Assembly: GCF_003390845.1 (NCBI RefSeq)
Contig: NZ_QMEK01000001.1
Location: 434,001 to 498,000 of the forward strand
Direction: 5' to 3'
Source: Tropicimonas sp. IMCC34043
GTDB taxonomy: Bacteria; Pseudomonadota; Alphaproteobacteria; Rhodobacterales; Rhodobacteraceae
DNA length: 64,000 nt
In this document: piece by piece, positions 27,532 to 37,314 of the stretch
Position numbering within the stretch: the first letter of the stretch is position 1
How the letters are laid out: every line of letters begins with the position of its first letter
Notes under the pieces: model-generated
What the model was told of the DNA's origin: nothing
Seen by the model: the letters and a program-made list of their open reading frames with translations, nothing else
The model's database searches: none
Program-made: the position numbers and the translations under genes

Positions 27532-28077
27532 GTGGCAACGAATTTGCGGAAGACGGTCGCGTTGGTGGGCATGATGGGGGCCGGAAAGACCGCTGTGGGC
27601 ACGGCCCTGGCGCAGCGTCTTGGGGTTCCCTTCCTCGACAGCGACGCCGAGATTACCGCCGCCGCCCAGATGTCGATCGCCGAGATCTTCGAGCGCGACG
27701 GCGAGGCGTTCTTCCGCGACCGCGAGACCGAGGTCATCTCGCGTCTGTTGGGCGGCGTGCCCGGGATTCTTTCAACCGGTGGTGGCGCGTTCCTGGCCGA
27801 ACGCAACCGCCGGATGATCCATGAGCGCGGGGTTTCGGTTCTGCTGGACGCAAGTGTCGATTTGCTGTGGCAAAGGGTGCGGCACAAGGATACCCGGCCA
27901 TTGTTGCGAACTGCCAATCCGCGTGCGACGCTTCAGGTGATTTATTCCGAACGCGCCCCCATCTATGGCATGGCGGACCTCGCAGTGACGGCGAAACCGG
28001 AATACGCCATTTCGGACATGGTCGACCGGGTTATTGCGGTGCTTGCGACACGTCCCGATGTGCTGGAGGAGAACTGA
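27532..28077 (+). CDS. aroK: Shikimate kinase
   Basis: 181-residue P-loop kinase for step five of the shikimate pathway. Walker A GMMGAGKTAVG, the shikimate-binding DSDAEI and FFRDRETEV, STGGGAFL, and the lid arginines in KDTRPLLR. The GTG at 27532 is preferred (AAAGGG upstream and the typical short N-terminus); an ATG at 27484 would add 16 residues. aroB follows after 4 bases, so the two form an operon. Confidence 0.95.
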   Translation: MATNLRKTVALVGMMGAGKTAVGTALAQRLGVPFLDSDAEITAAAQMSIAEIFERDGEAFFRDRETEVISRLLGGVPGILSTGGGAFLAERNRRMIHERGVSVLLDASVDLLWQRVRHKDTRPLLRTANPRATLQVIYSERAPIYGMADLAVTAKPEYAISDMVDRVIAVLATRPDVLEEN

Positions 28078-28081
28078 CAGG

Positions 28082-29194
28082 ATGGAACTGGTTCAAGTGC
28101 CGCTGGGCGAACGAGCCTATGAGATCCGTATCGCAGAGGGACTGCTGGCGCGAACCGGTCATCAGATCGCGCCGCTGCTGAGGCGGCCGCGGGTTGCCAT
28201 CGTGACCGATGCGACGGTCGCGGCGCTGCACCTCGACACGCTTGTGGGTTCGCTTCGCAAGGAAAAGATCGACAGCGCGGTTCTGGTGTTGCCCGCAGGC
28301 GAGGCGACCAAGAGCTGGGCGCATTTCTCGCGCACCGTCGAATGGCTTCTGGAAGAGAAGATCGAGCGCAACGATGTCGTGCTTGCCTTTGGCGGCGGTG
28401 TGATCGGCGATCTCGTCGGCTTTGCGGCCGCCGTGGTGCGCCGCGGTGTCCGCTTTATCCAGGTGCCGACGACTTTGCTGGCGCAGGTCGACAGCTCGGT
28501 CGGCGGCAAGACCGGGATCAACGCGCCGACTGGCAAGAACCTGATCGGCGCCTTTCACCAGCCAAGCCTGGTTCTGGCCGATGTGACGCTGCTTGGCACC
28601 TTGCCGAAGCGCGATCTTCTGGCGGGCTATGGCGAGGTGGTGAAATACGGGCTTCTGGGCGATGCGCGCTTTTTCGAATGGCTCGAGGTACATGGGCCCA
28701 GCCTTGCGGCGGGCGATCCCGGCGCACGGATCGCCGCGGTTCGCTGGGCCTGTCAGATGAAGGCCGCCATCGTGGTGCGGGACGAGACCGAGCAGGGCGA
28801 CCGGGCACTGCTGAACCTTGGTCATACCTTTGGGCACGCGCTTGAGGCCGCGACCGGCTATTCCGACCGGCTTTTGCATGGCGAGGGCGTGGCAATCGGC
28901 TGCGCGCTGGCGGCAGAGCTTTCCTCGCGGCTCGGGCTGTGCGCGCAGGAGGATCCGAGCCGGATCCGCGCACATCTGCGGCACATGGGGATGAAGGTCG
29001 ACATCGCCGACATCGAGGGCAGGCTGCCCGATGCCCGAGGGCTGATGGAGCTGATGGCACAGGACAAGAAGGTGGACGGCGGCCAGTTGCGCTATGTCCT
29101 GATGCGCGGGATTGGCCAGGCCTTTGTCAGCGCTGCGGTGCCGCAAGCCGAGGTTCTGCGCCTGCTGGAGCGCGAACTGGCAGGCCGGGCCTGA
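28082..29194 (+). CDS. aroB: 3-dehydroquinate synthase
   Basis: 370-residue NAD- and metal-dependent cyclase for step two of the shikimate pathway. NAD-binding FGGGVIGDLVGFAAAV, then QVPTTLLAQVDSSVGGKTGIN, the metal-site GYGEVVKYG, and NLGHTFGHALE with the metal histidines. ATG at 28082, GGAGG 14 bases upstream within the end of aroK. Standard aroK-aroB pairing. Confidence 0.97.
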   Translation: MELVQVPLGERAYEIRIAEGLLARTGHQIAPLLRRPRVAIVTDATVAALHLDTLVGSLRKEKIDSAVLVLPAGEATKSWAHFSRTVEWLLEEKIERNDVVLAFGGGVIGDLVGFAAAVVRRGVRFIQVPTTLLAQVDSSVGGKTGINAPTGKNLIGAFHQPSLVLADVTLLGTLPKRDLLAGYGEVVKYGLLGDARFFEWLEVHGPSLAAGDPGARIAAVRWACQMKAAIVVRDETEQGDRALLNLGHTFGHALEAATGYSDRLLHGEGVAIGCALAAELSSRLGLCAQEDPSRIRAHLRHMGMKVDIADIEGRLPDARGLMELMAQDKKVDGGQLRYVLMRGIGQAFVSAAVPQAEVLRLLERELAGRA

Positions 29195-29250
29195 CGCCGC
29201 CGACAACCGTCTTGCAAGGGGCCTCGACGCGACTTGTCCGCAGGTGACAC

Positions 29251-29275
29251 CGGCGCCCGGTCATTCCGGGCGCCG
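29251..29275. terminator. Hairpin between convergent aroB and ssb
   Basis: Perfect 10-base-pair stem CGGCGCCCGG/CCGGGCGCCG with loop TCATT, midway between the two convergent stops. No T tract on either side, so it may block read-through only in part. Confidence 0.5.
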
Positions 29276-29284
29276 TCCGTCGGT

Positions 29285-29782
29285 TCAGAACGGGATTTCG
29301 TCGTCGATATCGCCGCCGCCCGAGGGGGCGCCATATCCGCCGCTTTCGCTGCCGCCCGACGGCCCGCCATATCCGCCGCGGTCCTCATATCCGCCGCCAC
29401 CGGCGCTGCCACCGCCGCTGCCGCCCTCGCTCCGGCTGTCGAGCAACGTCAGCTCGCCGCGGAACGGGCGTAGCACGATCTCGGTGGTGTACTTGTCCTG
29501 TCCGCTCTGGTCCTGCCATTTGCGGGTTTCGAGCTGACCCTCAATATAGACCTTCGATCCCTTGCGCAGATACTGCTCGGCGATGCGCGCGAGCGGTTCG
29601 GAAAAGATCGCGACAGAATGCCACTCGGTCCGTTCCCGACGCTCGCCGGTGTTGCGGTCCTTCCAGTTCTCCGATGTGGCGATGCGCAGGTTACAGACCT
29701 TGCCGCCGTTCTGGAATGTCCGCACTTCGGGGTCGCGGCCCAGATTGCCTACAAGGATCACCTTGTTCACCGATCCTGCCAT
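29285..29782 (-). CDS. ssb: Single-stranded DNA-binding protein
   Basis: 165-residue SSB. The OB fold spans residues ~1-110 ([20 protein letters not shown], then [16 protein letters not shown] and [15 protein letters not shown]), followed by a Gly/Ser/Tyr-rich linker and the acidic tip DIDDEIPF that binds replication and repair partners. ATG at 29782. Divergent from the lytic transglycosylase gene across 181 bases. Confidence 0.97.
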   Translation of the reverse strand: MAGSVNKVILVGNLGRDPEVRTFQNGGKVCNLRIATSENWKDRNTGERRERTEWHSVAIFSEPLARIAEQYLRKGSKVYIEGQLETRKWQDQSGQDKYTTEIVLRPFRGELTLLDSRSEGGSGGGSAGGGGYEDRGGYGGPSGGSESGGYGAPSGGGDIDDEIPF

Positions 29783-29963
29783 GCCGGCTCTCCTGTCCTG
29801 TTGATTGTTGCTGTCTTGCACCGATTCCGGTTTGGAGCCAGACGCTACACCAGCCTTGCAATGCACAGAACCGCCATTTTCCCGATGCGGCTGTGTCCGG
29901 TCTGGAAATCTCGGCGTTTTTGCCTATACTCCGCCGCAATAATACAGGGGCAGAGCAGGTCGG

Positions 29964-30590
29964 ATGGCCAGTGGGTTCAGGGTAGGGCTGATCGTGTCGC
30001 TTGTTGCGGCGTGTGCGATCTCTATGGGCGCGGGCCCCGGCGTCGCTGACAGTGTGTTGTCTTCCAAGAGCAAATCCCAGCTTTTCGCGTCGCAGACCCG
30101 GCTTCTCGACAGTCGCGCCGCCTCGCAATACGCGAATTCTACCCGCTATCAGCCCGCAGCCACAAAGCCGCTGATCAATTCCATCGTGACCTCGGCGGTT
30201 GCGGTCCCACAGTACCGTGGACGCTACAAGGGGCCCTATCTGCAGGTTGCCAAGGATGCGGCGCGCAAGCATGGCGTCCCCGAAAGCCTGTTTCTGCGGC
30301 TTGTCCAGCAGGAGAGCGGCTGGAACCTTGGCGCGAAGTCGCACAAGGGCGCGATCGGGCTGGCGCAGCTGATGCCCGAGACCGCGCAGCGGCTTGGCGT
30401 CGATCCTCTCGATCCGAAGGAAAACCTCGAGGGCGGGGCGCGCTATCTTCGGATGATGTACGAACGCTACAGTTCGTGGCGGCTGGCGCTGGCGGCCTAT
30501 AACGCCGGACCGGGGGCTGTCGACAAATACGGTGATGTGCCGCCGTACCGCGAGACCACCAACTATGTGCGCAAGATTTGGGGTAGCTGA
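29964..30590 (+). CDS. Lytic transglycosylase (SLT domain)
   Basis: 208-residue exported murein hydrolase. Signal peptide (residues ~1-28); C-terminal SLT domain (residues ~95-205) with the catalytic Glu in [10 protein letters not shown], then [32 protein letters not shown] and [18 protein letters not shown] at 29964 with AGG upstream. No neighbour indicates a link to a secretion system or phage, so a general role in wall turnover is likely. Confidence 0.93.
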   Translation: MASGFRVGLIVSLVAACAISMGAGPGVADSVLSSKSKSQLFASQTRLLDSRAASQYANSTRYQPAATKPLINSIVTSAVAVPQYRGRYKGPYLQVAKDAARKHGVPESLFLRLVQQESGWNLGAKSHKGAIGLAQLMPETAQRLGVDPLDPKENLEGGARYLRMMYERYSSWRLALAAYNAGPGAVDKYGDVPPYRETTNYVRKIWGS

Positions 30591-30698
30591 CTTATTTCCG
30601 ATTAAAAAACTCGGAAATTTGCGATGGATCAATTTCCAAGGGATGGAAATCGGGGTATCGGGGACGAATACGCCTCCGAGCCACCAACGGATCCGCCC

Positions 30699-31865
30699 AT
30701 GTCTGCCTTCAGATCGCCTCTTCGCACCCTGTTCTGCCTGCTGGCCGTCGTCGTGCCGCCAACAACCGCCGCAACTGCCGGCCCCGCCTATGACACGCCC
30801 GAGGCCCTTGGCGGGGCGCTGTTCTTCGACACCGCGCTGTCGAAGAACCGGACCGAGGCCTGCGCCACCTGCCACGATCCGGCAACCGCCTTCGTCGACC
30901 CGCGCGAGACGCGCGTCGGTCGCGCCGTGTCGCTTGGCGATGACGGAGCCTCGATTGGCGACCGCAACACGCCGACAGCGGCCTATGCCATGTTCTCGCC
31001 GCCATTCCACCGCGATCCCGAGACCGGAAAATGGAAGGGCGGGCAGTTTCTGGACGGGCGCGAGCCCGATCTGGCGGGGCAGGCGGGGGGACCGCCGCTG
31101 AACCCGATCGAGATGGGAATGCCCGATCGCGCCGCCGTGGTCGAACGGCTGCAGGAAAACCCGGACTACGTGCTGTCGATGCAGGCGCTTTATGGTGCGG
31201 ATGTTTTCGACGACCCCGACCGCGCGTACGAGGCGATGACCGGGGCCATTGCCGCCTTCGAGGGCACCGAGGTCTTCGCGCCCTTCGATTCCCGCTATGA
31301 CCGCTATCTGCGGGGCGAGGAGTCCTTCACCGATCAGGAGGAACTGGGGCGGGTGCTGTTTTTCTCGCAGCAGTTCACCAGCTGCAACCTGTGCCACCAG
31401 CTTGGCCGCAGCGCGATGGACCCGGCCGAGACCTTCAGCAACTATGAATACCACAATATCGGCGTGCCCGAGAACACGGCCGTCCGGGCGGTGAACGGGG
31501 TCGCTGCGGATTTCGTAGACCGCGGCCTGCTGGACAACCCCGCCGTCGAGGATCCGGCCGAGGCGGGCAAGTTCAAGGTGCCGACGCTGCGCAATGTCGC
31601 GGTGACCGGCCCCTACATGCACAACGGCGTGTTTCAGGACCTGCGGACGGTCGTGCTGTTCTATGACAAGTACAACTCCAAGAAACCGGCCCGTCAGATC
31701 AACCCCGAGACCGGCGCGCCCTGGGGCGCGCCCGAAGTCGACGGAACGCTGTCGATGGAGCAGCTCGAAACCGGGCCGGGTCTCGACGATGCCAGGGTCG
31801 ATGCGATCGTGGCGTTCCTGAAGACGTTGACGGACGCCCGCTATGAGCCGCTGCTGGAGAAGTGA
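30699..31865 (+). CDS. Di-heme cytochrome c peroxidase family protein (MauG/CcpA-like)
   Basis: 388-residue periplasmic protein with a signal peptide and two c-heme sites: CATCH near residue 55 and CNLCH near residue 230. The blocks ALGGALFFDTALSKNRTEAC, PNPIEMGMP-like PLNPIEMGM and FKVPTLRNVAVTGPYMHNG are those of bacterial di-heme peroxidases, which reduce hydrogen peroxide with electrons from cytochrome c. MauG-like proteins that oxidise other proteins are the alternative. The ATG at 30699 precedes the signal peptide but has no strong ribosome site. Confidence 0.9.
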   Translation: MSAFRSPLRTLFCLLAVVVPPTTAATAGPAYDTPEALGGALFFDTALSKNRTEACATCHDPATAFVDPRETRVGRAVSLGDDGASIGDRNTPTAAYAMFSPPFHRDPETGKWKGGQFLDGREPDLAGQAGGPPLNPIEMGMPDRAAVVERLQENPDYVLSMQALYGADVFDDPDRAYEAMTGAIAAFEGTEVFAPFDSRYDRYLRGEESFTDQEELGRVLFFSQQFTSCNLCHQLGRSAMDPAETFSNYEYHNIGVPENTAVRAVNGVAADFVDRGLLDNPAVEDPAEAGKFKVPTLRNVAVTGPYMHNGVFQDLRTVVLFYDKYNSKKPARQINPETGAPWGAPEVDGTLSMEQLETGPGLDDARVDAIVAFLKTLTDARYEPLLEK

Positions 31866-32036
31866 TCCCGGTCGCTCCCGTCTCTGAACGGGCGTGCAGG
31901 CGTCGAGAGGAAAACGCGCGTTGCTGTCCCTTGGCCGCACAAGGCCGGTTCGCCGGGCCAGAGGCGTCTATGCCGCCTGTTCCTTGCGACGCTGCCGTGA
32001 CAAGCTGACCGGCACGGTTTTGCAAGGGGGCAGGGG

Positions 32037-33818
32037 ATGACGGGGCTGGGACCGCGCCGGCTGGTGCCGGGGGTCTGCGGGGTGGCGGCGCTGCTGGCGG
32101 CGGCGGTTCTGGCGACAGGCGCCGCGGCTCAGGGGGCCGGGGCCGGGACGCTGCCGGTCTGGACGATGTTGCGCGGGCTCCTGGGCGGGCTGGCGCTGTT
32201 CCTGTTCGGGCTCGACCAGATGGCCGACGCGCTGAGGGCCGCGGCCGGTGGCCGGATGCGCCAGCTTCTGACGCGGGTCACGACGAACCGCGTCACAGGC
32301 GCGCTTGCAGGGGCTGTGGTGACGGCGATCATCCAGTCCTCCTCGGTCACGACGGTACTTGTGGTGGGCTTTGTCACTGCCGGGCTGATGTCGGTGGCGC
32401 AATCGGCCGGCGTCATCATTGGCGCCAACGTCGGCTCGACGGTCACCGCCCAGATCGTTGCCTTCAACGTCGATCAGGCGGCGCTGTTCATGATCGCCGG
32501 CGGCTTTGCGCTGCGGCTCATGTCGCGCCGCGATGCGCCGCGCCAGATCGGCAGCATGGTGCTGGGGCTTGGCCTGATCTTTTATGGCATGCAGCTAATG
32601 AGCGAGGGCATGGAGCCTTTGCGCAGCTATGCCCCCTTTACCGATGCCATGGCGGGGATGCGCCGGCCGCTGCCGGCGATCCTGATCGCCGCCGCCTTCA
32701 CCGCGCTGATCCAGTCCTCGGCCGCCACCATGGGGATCGTGATCGCCATGGCGGGGGGCGGGCTGATCGGGCTCGACACCGGGATCGCGCTGATCTTTGG
32801 CGCCAATATCGGCACCTGTGTCACAGCCCTTCTGGCCGCGGTCGGCAGATCGCCCGTCGCCCTGCGGGCGGCCACGATCCACGTTCTGTTCAATCTGGCG
32901 GGAGTTGCGCTGTGGCTCGCGTTCATCCCCGAACTTGCGGCACTGACCCGCGCCGTATCGCCCCATGTGCCGGGGCTGACCGGGCCCGCCGCGCGGATGC
33001 TGGAGCTGCCGCGCCAGATCGCCAATGCCCACACGATCTTCAACCTCGCCAACGCCCTGCTGGCGCTGCCCTTGGCGAATGCGCTGGTCTGGGTCGCGTT
33101 CCGGCTGGTGCCCGACCGGCCCGATCCCGCGGATGCGGCGGGGCGGCCGAAATACCTCGACCCGATGCTGCTGGCCACGCCCGCGATGGCATTGATGGCC
33201 GCGCGGCATGAACTCGAACGGATGGCGGAGATCGCCCAGCAGGGGTTTGATACCGCGATCGAGGTATTGCTGACCGAGGGGCGCGATCCGGCGCGCGTCG
33301 TGCATCCGGCAATGGCGGGGCTCAGGGCGCTGCACCGGGCGGTGCTGACCTACCTGGCAGAGCTTGGCCGTGGCGATCTGAGTGCCGAGGACAGTGCCGA
33401 CCTTGGCCGGCAGGTCGCAATCTCGCACAACCTGACCCGCATCGCCGAGATCATCGAATCCGATCTGGTGCCCGCGGTGATCCGTGCCCGCGATGGCGGC
33501 CCGTCCAAGGCGACGGCAGACCGGGGGCAGGCGATGGCGGCAACGGTCTCGACCGCACTTGGCGATCTGCGCGAGGCGCTGACAGCACCCGAGTCGGGCC
33601 GCGATGCGGCGGTCTGGCAATTGAAACCGATCGTCGACCAGGCGGTCGAGGATACGTTGGCGGCCGAGACCCGTTGGCTTGCCGGGCTGGGCCACCGGCT
33701 GCGCGACGACGAGATCGCCCAGATGCAGGCCGAAGTCGCGGTGGTCGAGGCGATCAAGCGGGTCTATTCCCAGGCCCGCCGCGCGGCGCGGGAATGCGTG
33801 GCGCATCCGCCGGAATGA
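32037..33818 (+). CDS. Na/Pi cotransporter family protein with PhoU-like tail
   Basis: 593-residue membrane protein. N-terminal leader or first helix, then two inverted repeats each with the family QSS motif: AIIQSSSVTTVLVVGFVTAG (~residues 100-119) and ALIQSSAATMGIVIAMAGGG (~220-240). After residue ~370 comes a cytoplasmic PhoU-like helical domain. Matches the NptA/YjbB family, whose members move phosphate. ATG at 32037 with AGGGG upstream. Stop lies 10 bases from the convergent peptide-ABC ATPase stop. Confidence 0.9.
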   Translation: MTGLGPRRLVPGVCGVAALLAAAVLATGAAAQGAGAGTLPVWTMLRGLLGGLALFLFGLDQMADALRAAAGGRMRQLLTRVTTNRVTGALAGAVVTAIIQSSSVTTVLVVGFVTAGLMSVAQSAGVIIGANVGSTVTAQIVAFNVDQAALFMIAGGFALRLMSRRDAPRQIGSMVLGLGLIFYGMQLMSEGMEPLRSYAPFTDAMAGMRRPLPAILIAAAFTALIQSSAATMGIVIAMAGGGLIGLDTGIALIFGANIGTCVTALLAAVGRSPVALRAATIHVLFNLAGVALWLAFIPELAALTRAVSPHVPGLTGPAARMLELPRQIANAHTIFNLANALLALPLANALVWVAFRLVPDRPDPADAAGRPKYLDPMLLATPAMALMAARHELERMAEIAQQGFDTAIEVLLTEGRDPARVVHPAMAGLRALHRAVLTYLAELGRGDLSAEDSADLGRQVAISHNLTRIAEIIESDLVPAVIRARDGGPSKATADRGQAMAATVSTALGDLREALTAPESGRDAAVWQLKPIVDQAVEDTLAAETRWLAGLGHRLRDDEIAQMQAEVAVVEAIKRVYSQARRAARECVAHPPE

Positions 33819-33827
33819 GCCCGGTCG

Positions 33828-35909
33828 CTATTCCGCCGCCAGGGTAATCACCGGCTCCATCTGCGCCAGCATGTCTTCCGCCAGATGGCATTTCACCTGA
33901 TGGCCGCCGCCCAGTTCGCGCATCGGCGGCAATTCGGTCTCGCACAGGTCCCCCGGCACCTGCGGCTTCCAGCGGCAGCGGGTCTGGAACGGGCAGCCCG
34001 GCGGCGGGTTCATCGCCGATGGCACGTCGCCTTCCAGCACGATGTGCCGCTTCGTGACGTTCGTGTCGGCAATCGGCACCGCCGACAGCAGCGCCTCGGT
34101 ATAGGGGTGATAGGGGGGGGCAAAGACCTGATCGGTGGTCCCGATCTCGACCACATGGCCCAGATACATCACCAGCACCCGGTCCGAGAGATAGCGCACG
34201 ATCGACAGATCGTGGGAGATGAACAAAAGCGTCGTGCGGTTCTGGCGCTGGATCTCCATCAGCAGGTCGGTGACCGCCGCCTGCACCGACACGTCGAGCG
34301 CCGAGACAGGCTCGTCGGCCACCACGATGCGGGCGCCGCCGGCGAAGGCGCGGGCAATCCCCACCCGCTGCTTCTGCCCGCCCGAGAGCTGGCGCGGCAT
34401 CCGGGTCGCGAATTCGCGCGGCAGCTTGACCAGATCGAGCAGCTCGAGCATTCGTGCCCGGCGCCCGGCCTCGGTCTTCCCGACCCGGAAGACCTCGAGC
34501 GCGCGGGAAATCTGCCGCCCGATGCTCATCGACGGGTTGAGCGTGTCGAACGGGTTCTGGAACACCATCTGCACCGAGGAGACCAGATCGGTGCCGCGCT
34601 TTTCGATCGGCAGCCGTTCGATCGCCGCGCCGTCGAGCAGGATGCTGCCGCCCGTCGCGGTCTCAAGCCCCATCAGCACCTTGGCGAAGGTCGACTTGCC
34701 ACAGCCCGACTCGCCGACGATGGCCAGCGTCTCGCCCTCGTGCGCGGTAAAGCTGAGGGTCTCGTTGGCCTTGACCACACGCCTGTGGCCGCCAAACAGC
34801 GCATTGGCCGCGACCTCATAGTATTTCTTCAACGCCTCGACCTGCAGCACCGGCGCGCCGATCTCGGCCGACGCCTGGGTTTCGGCGCGCGGCAGCGGCG
34901 CGTTCCAGTCGATCTCGCCGAACCTCAGGCAGCGGCTGCCATGGCGGTCGTTGCCCGGGACGGTCATCATGGGAATATCGCCGGCATCGCAGCGGCGGGG
35001 TCTGAAATAATCGCAGCGCGGGCCAAAGTTGCAGCCCGGCGGGCGTTCGTGGGGCAGCGGAAAGTTGCCCGGGATCGCCTTCAGGGGGCGCGTGTTCTTG
35101 TCCGCACCCGGCAGCGGGATCGACCGGAAAAGGGCCTGGGTATAGGGATGGCGCATCTCGTCGAACACATCGCCGATCGAGCCGCGCTCGACCGCCTCGC
35201 CCGAATACATCACGCAAAGCCGGTCGCAGACCTCCATGACGAGCCCCAGGTTGTGCGAGATGAACAGCATCGAGGTGCCGTATTTCTCGCCCAGTCCGCG
35301 CACCAGATCGACCACCGCCGCCTCGACCGTGACGTCGAGCGCGGTCGTCGGCTCGTCAAGGATCAGCAGCGCGGGCTTCGACATCAGTGCCATCGCAATG
35401 ACGATCCGCTGTTGCTGGCCCCCCGAAAGCTGGTGGGGATAGGCATCGAGGATGCGCCCGGGGTCGGGCAGGCGGACGTCGCCGATGACGTCGAGCGCGC
35501 GGGCGCGCGCGGCGCGGCGCGAGATCCCCTCATGGATCATCGGCACTTCCATCAACTGGCGCCCGACAGTCATCGCCGGGTTCAGGCTCGCCATCGGCTC
35601 CTGATAGATCATGGCAATCTCGCTGCCACGGATGCGCCGCAACCCGGCCTCGTCCATGGCGGTCAGATCGCGGCCCTTGAAGCGGATCGCACCGCCGGTG
35701 ACACGGCCGTTGACGCCCAGATCCTGCATGATCCCAAGCGCCACCGTGGACTTGCCACAGCCCGACTCGCCCACCAGCCCCAGCGCCTCGCCGGGCCGGA
35801 TCACGGCCGAGAAATCCATCACCGCCGGGATCTCGCGCCGCCGTGTGAAAAACGAGATCGAGAGGTTCTCGATCTCGAGGATCGGGCCATCATCGTTGCG
35901 GTCGATCAT
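33828..35909 (-). CDS. Peptide ABC transporter, fused double ATPase (DppD-DppF fusion)
   Basis: 693-residue protein with two complete oligopeptide-type ATPase domains, each with Walker A GESGCGKST and an LSGGQ-type signature (LSGGQQQRI, LSGGQKQRV), followed by the oligo_HPY tails with cysteine-bearing RPPGCNFGPRC and PPPGCPFQTRCRW. In E. coli the two domains are separate proteins (DppD, DppF). ATG at 35909 with GGGAG 7 bases upstream. Last gene of the minus-strand peptide importer (binding protein, two permeases, then this), after a 232-base gap that holds a dispersed repeat. Confidence 0.93.
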   Translation of the reverse strand: MIDRNDDGPILEIENLSISFFTRRREIPAVMDFSAVIRPGEALGLVGESGCGKSTVALGIMQDLGVNGRVTGGAIRFKGRDLTAMDEAGLRRIRGSEIAMIYQEPMASLNPAMTVGRQLMEVPMIHEGISRRAARARALDVIGDVRLPDPGRILDAYPHQLSGGQQQRIVIAMALMSKPALLILDEPTTALDVTVEAAVVDLVRGLGEKYGTSMLFISHNLGLVMEVCDRLCVMYSGEAVERGSIGDVFDEMRHPYTQALFRSIPLPGADKNTRPLKAIPGNFPLPHERPPGCNFGPRCDYFRPRRCDAGDIPMMTVPGNDRHGSRCLRFGEIDWNAPLPRAETQASAEIGAPVLQVEALKKYYEVAANALFGGHRRVVKANETLSFTAHEGETLAIVGESGCGKSTFAKVLMGLETATGGSILLDGAAIERLPIEKRGTDLVSSVQMVFQNPFDTLNPSMSIGRQISRALEVFRVGKTEAGRRARMLELLDLVKLPREFATRMPRQLSGGQKQRVGIARAFAGGARIVVADEPVSALDVSVQAAVTDLLMEIQRQNRTTLLFISHDLSIVRYLSDRVLVMYLGHVVEIGTTDQVFAPPYHPYTEALLSAVPIADTNVTKRHIVLEGDVPSAMNPPPGCPFQTRCRWKPQVPGDLCETELPPMRELGGGHQVKCHLAEDMLAQMEPVITLAAE

Positions 35910-36026
35910 CGCGCGCTCCCTGTCCCGTCGCATCTGCCCCGCCCGACCGCCCTTGCCGCACGCCCCTGCGAACCGCGAAGCGGCGCCGCCGGCCGCACGC
36001 CCCATACCCCAAAGGCCATGCCCCGC

Positions 36027-36090
36027 CTTCTTCTGTTCAGAAATATCCCGGGGGGAGTCGCGGCCTGCCGCGACGGGGGGCTGGCCCCCC
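36027..36090. repeat. Dispersed intergenic repeat, copy 1 (two-stem 3' element)
   Basis: On the minus strand it reads a GGGGGG..CCCCCC-type stem (here GGGGGGCCAGCCCCCC), a second stem GTCGCGGC/GCCGCGAC, then CCCCGGGATATTTCTGAACAGAAG. A second, nearly identical copy is at 62592-62653 in the same orientation. It lies 50 bases after the stop of the upstream permease gene, as a 3' end or terminator-like element would. Confidence 0.85.
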
Positions 36091-36141
36091 TGCGCCGGTC
36101 GTCCAGAGGAACCGGCCGGCGGTATGGCGAAACCCGCAGGC

Positions 36142-37302
36142 TCAATCCCTCAGACTTTCTTCGCGCAGCCCGTCGGCCAGCAGGTTCAGCCCCAGAACCA
36201 GGCTCATCAGCGCCAGCGCCGGCGCAATCGCGGGGTGGGGATAGATCGACAGCAGCTTGCGCCCGTCGTTGATCGTGGTGCCCCAGTCCGGGCTTTCGGG
36301 CGCAAGCCCGAGGCCGAAAAAACCCAGCGTCCCCAGAAGGATCGTCGTATAGCCGATCCTCAGGCAGAAATCGACGATCAGCGGGCCGCGGGCGTTGGGC
36401 AGGATTTCCCACAGCATGGTGTACCAGGGACCCTCGCCGCGGGTCTGCGCGGCGGCCACATAATCCCGCGTCTTGATGTCGAGCGCGAGGCCGCGGACGA
36501 TCCGGAACACGGTCGGCGAATTCACGAAGACGACCGAGACGAAGACGATCAGAATGTTTGGCGGCACCGAAATCAGGCCGAGCGGATCGGCGTTCCACGC
36601 CACCCCGAGATAGAGCCAGAGCCCCAGAACCAGCGTCACCGCCAGATAGGCCGCGCGCTTGCCTCTTTGAGTGAAATAGCGCGAGTTCCACAGCACCACC
36701 AGAAAGATGATCGGAAACAGGAACAGCACCCCCGCCATATAGGTCGGCAGGCCGGTCTGCACGATCTCGGGCGTCACCAGCAGATAGAACAGCAGGATGA
36801 CCGGGAAGGCGAGGATCAGGTTCGCCAGAAACGACAGGAAGGTGTCGAGCCGGCCGCCGTAATAGGCCGCGGGCAGCCCCAGAGTGATCCCCACCATGAA
36901 GGCGAACAGCGTCGCCAGCGGCGCGATCTGCATCACGATGGTCGCGCCCGACACCATGCGGCTGAACACGTCGCGCGCCAGGTTGTCGCCGCCGAGCAGG
37001 TAATAGCGATAGCCCGCGACCGCTTCGGGCAGCGGGGTGCCGGGCACCTTGTTCTTCATCCCCGAGATCTGCTGCAGCGGATCGAAGGTGATGATCGTAT
37101 CCGCGAAAATCCCGGTCAGGGCCCAGAACAGGACGATGGCAAAGCCGATCATGCCGATTGTCGAATCGAACAGCTGTCCGTACAGCCCAAGCCGCCGCTT
37201 GAACCCGAAGGACAGCGCGAAGACCGCGGCCATGCCGATCCAGACCGGCAGGAGCTGGCTCAGGAGGCGGGCGACAATGGCGCCCCAGGACAGGGTTTCC
37301 AT
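36142..37302 (-). CDS. Peptide ABC transporter permease (DppC/OppC type)
   Basis: 386-residue inner-membrane permease with several N-terminal helices, then the BPD_transp_1 domain whose EAA-like loop reads DYVAAAQTRGEGPWYTMLWEILPN. The periplasmic insert contains YYLLGGDNLARDVFSRMVSG, typical of DppC-like proteins. ATG at 37302 is preferred because GAGGAG lies 8 bases upstream; the GTG at 37311 overlaps that ribosome site. Starts 12 bases after the stop of the partner permease. Confidence 0.93.
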   Translation of the reverse strand: METLSWGAIVARLLSQLLPVWIGMAAVFALSFGFKRRLGLYGQLFDSTIGMIGFAIVLFWALTGIFADTIITFDPLQQISGMKNKVPGTPLPEAVAGYRYYLLGGDNLARDVFSRMVSGATIVMQIAPLATLFAFMVGITLGLPAAYYGGRLDTFLSFLANLILAFPVILLFYLLVTPEIVQTGLPTYMAGVLFLFPIIFLVVLWNSRYFTQRGKRAAYLAVTLVLGLWLYLGVAWNADPLGLISVPPNILIVFVSVVFVNSPTVFRIVRGLALDIKTRDYVAAAQTRGEGPWYTMLWEILPNARGPLIVDFCLRIGYTTILLGTLGFFGLGLAPESPDWGTTINDGRKLLSIYPHPAIAPALALMSLVLGLNLLADGLREESLRD

Positions 37303-37314
37303 GGCGGGCACTCC

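Noticed and set aside
34113..34120. Run of eight G
   Set aside because: Lies within the fused peptide ATPase gene but the frame is intact across it, so there is no sign of phase switching.
33885..36272. 795-codon open frame on the plus strand
   Set aside because: Antisense to the fused peptide ATPase gene.
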